The notes under the pieces: model-generated
Databases searched by the model: none
Seen by the model: only the letters and a program-made list of their open reading frames with translations
What the model was told of the DNA's origin: nothing
From: Calditrichota bacterium
GTDB taxonomy: Bacteria > Zixibacteria > MSB-5A5 > GN15 > FEB-12
NCBI GenBank assembly: GCA_030641085.1
Contig: DAOWIC010000110.1
Location: forward strand, 1 to 6,481
Direction: 5' to 3'
Length of the DNA: 6,481 nt
Part shown: positions 5,434-6,481 of the stretch, piece after piece
Layout of the letters: each line of letters opens with the position of its first letter
How positions within the stretch are numbered: the first letter of the stretch is position 1
Position numbers and translations under genes: made by a program

Positions 5434-6481
5434 TGACGAGCCGAATATCACGTCATCCTTTTCATCCCTGCTCAACGACGAGGGTTATCAGACCAGTACG
5501 GCCGCCAGCGCCGAGCAGGCGCTCAAACTGTGTGGCCGCGCTGATTTCGCGCTGATCCTGCTCGATCTTAATCTGCCCGGTATCTCCGGGATCGAATTTC
5601 TGAAGAGACTCTCCGAGGAGCCGCCGGCCCCGATGGTGCTGGTGATCTCGGGTCAGTCGGATATTCCGGTGGCATTGGAGGCAATTCGCCTCGGCGCGAT
5701 AGACTATATAGAAAAACCGGTTCCTCCTGAGAAGCTCATATCCAGCGTGAGAACAGCGCTGATGCTGGCCGAGGCGAACCGCCAGCGATCGCTGCTGGTG
5801 GAAGAGATCGATCGCCAGTCGCAGATTGTGGGCAAGTCGAGGGCGATCAAAAAACTGCTGGGCACCATCGATCAGGCCGCGCCATCGGAGGCTACGATAT
5901 TGATTTCCGGCGAGAACGGTACCGGCAAGGAGCTTGTCGCAACCCGCGTATTCCTGCAGAGTGGACGCCGGGAGCAACCGTTTATTAAAGTCAACTGCCC
6001 CGGGATCCCCGAGACCCTGTTTGAGTCGGAACTGTTCGGGCACAAGAAGGGCGCTTTTACCGGCGCGGTGAAAGATTATCCGGGCAGGTTTGTCCTGGCC
6101 GACCGAGGAACAATCTTTCTTGACGAGATTGGCGACCTGCCGCTGGAGTGCCAGGCGAAACTTCTGCGCGTACTCGAGACCGGCGAGGTGGAAACTCTTG
6201 GCGCTACAGATAGACGGCAGGTGGATGTTCGGCTCATCTGCGCCACCAACCGCGAACTCCCCCGCCTGGTGGCCGATAAAGAATTCCGCGAAGATCTCTA
6301 CTATCGCATCTCGGTATTGCCGATTCAAGTCCCGCCGTTGCGTGAGAGATTGGATGATGTCCCGTTATTGGTTGGTGAATTTCAGAAACGGTTCGACCCT
6401 GCTGATACCACGTCGCTATCGCCTGAGGCTATGGCTTACCTGACCACGTTGGATTACCCGGGCAATGTTCGGCAATTGAAA
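5408..6481 (+). CDS. NtrX/NtrC-family sigma-54-dependent response regulator (3' end beyond window)
   Basis: The frame stays open from ATG 5408 to the window edge (358 codons seen); the family is usually about 450 residues. The receiver domain (1-120) has the acidic pair Asp9/Asp10, the phospho-acceptor Asp53 in LLDLNLPG, Ser81 and Lys103 in EKPV. The AAA+ domain begins near 139 with Walker A GENGTGKE (168-175), the sigma-54 contact loop GAFTGA (215-220) and Walker B TIFLDEIGD (235-243). The arginine-finger region is FREDLYYRI, and the visible end YPGNVRQLK is the usual sensor II region, so only the end of AAA+ and the Fis-type DNA-binding domain are missing. The phosphorylated protein should activate sigma-54 promoters; its targets cannot be read here. 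GGAGG (5400-5404) lies 3 nt before the start. The gene overlaps the kinase by 26 nt, so the pair is co-translated and almost certainly cognate. Confidence 0.95.
   Translation, partial: MPTRILIVDDEPNITSSFSSLLNDEGYQTSTAASAEQALKLCGRADFALILLDLNLPGISGIEFLKRLSEEPPAPMVLVISGQSDIPVALEAIRLGAIDYIEKPVPPEKLISSVRTALMLAEANRQRSLLVEEIDRQSQIVGKSRAIKKLLGTIDQAAPSEATILISGENGTGKELVATRVFLQSGRREQPFIKVNCPGIPETLFESELFGHKKGAFTGAVKDYPGRFVLADRGTIFLDEIGDLPLECQAKLLRVLETGEVETLGATDRRQVDVRLICATNRELPRLVADKEFREDLYYRISVLPIQVPPLRERLDDVPLLVGEFQKRFDPADTTSLSPEAMAYLTTLDYPGNVRQLK

Noticed and set aside
5462..6328. Open frame of 288 codons on the - strand opposite the response regulator
   Set aside because: The + strand encodes an intact receiver and AAA+ domain with all key motifs over the same bases. 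The antisense product resembles nothing and looks like a by-product of codon bias.
6090..6443. Open frame of 117 codons on the + strand inside the response regulator
   Set aside because: It is out of frame with the Walker B to arginine-finger region of the AAA+ domain and shows no family motif of its own.

Overview
The window is a compact stretch of bacterial chromosome with all genes on the + strand. It reads as a signal-transduction cluster. Composition looks moderately G+C-rich with no abrupt shift, and I see no mobile element, CRISPR array, tRNA or rRNA. The gene style (RsbW-like kinase, multi-TM GAF-PP2C phosphatase, NtrY/NtrX-like pair) suits environmental Gram-negative-type phyla of the FCB/Zixibacteria/Gemmatimonadota or deltaproteobacterial kind. 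That placement is only an impression from gene style.

Layout. Positions 1-44 hold the last codons of an upstream gene of unknown identity, closed by a strong intrinsic terminator (57-95). A leader of about 160 nt (roughly 120-285) follows, with a poor promoter candidate and several nested GC-rich inverted repeats; the last small hairpin touches the Shine-Dalgarno of the next gene. Then come a STAS anti-anti-sigma protein (286-624), an intrinsic terminator or attenuator (661-695), an RsbW/SpoIIAB-like serine kinase (712-1134), and a 754-residue membrane receptor-phosphatase with GAF and SpoIIE/RsbU-type PP2C domains (1159-3423). Next are a zinc-ribbon Nudix hydrolase (3407-3970), an NtrY-like membrane histidine kinase (3973-5433), and an NtrX/NtrC-like sigma-54-dependent response regulator (5408 to the window edge, where it is cut inside its AAA+ domain). 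From the phosphatase onward the genes overlap or lie 2 nt apart, so 1159 to the end is probably one transcription unit.

How the parts may work together. The first three genes are the core parts of a partner-switching circuit: the kinase phosphorylates the STAS protein on Ser56, the membrane phosphatase reverses this when it senses its signal, and unphosphorylated STAS protein titrates the kinase away from its client. The client, classically a sigma factor, is not in the window. The last two genes form a separate His-Asp phosphorelay whose output requires sigma-54. Finding both logics in one tightly packed locus, with a Nudix enzyme between them, is the most notable aspect. Individual families are well known; I see no convincing evidence of an entirely new type of system.
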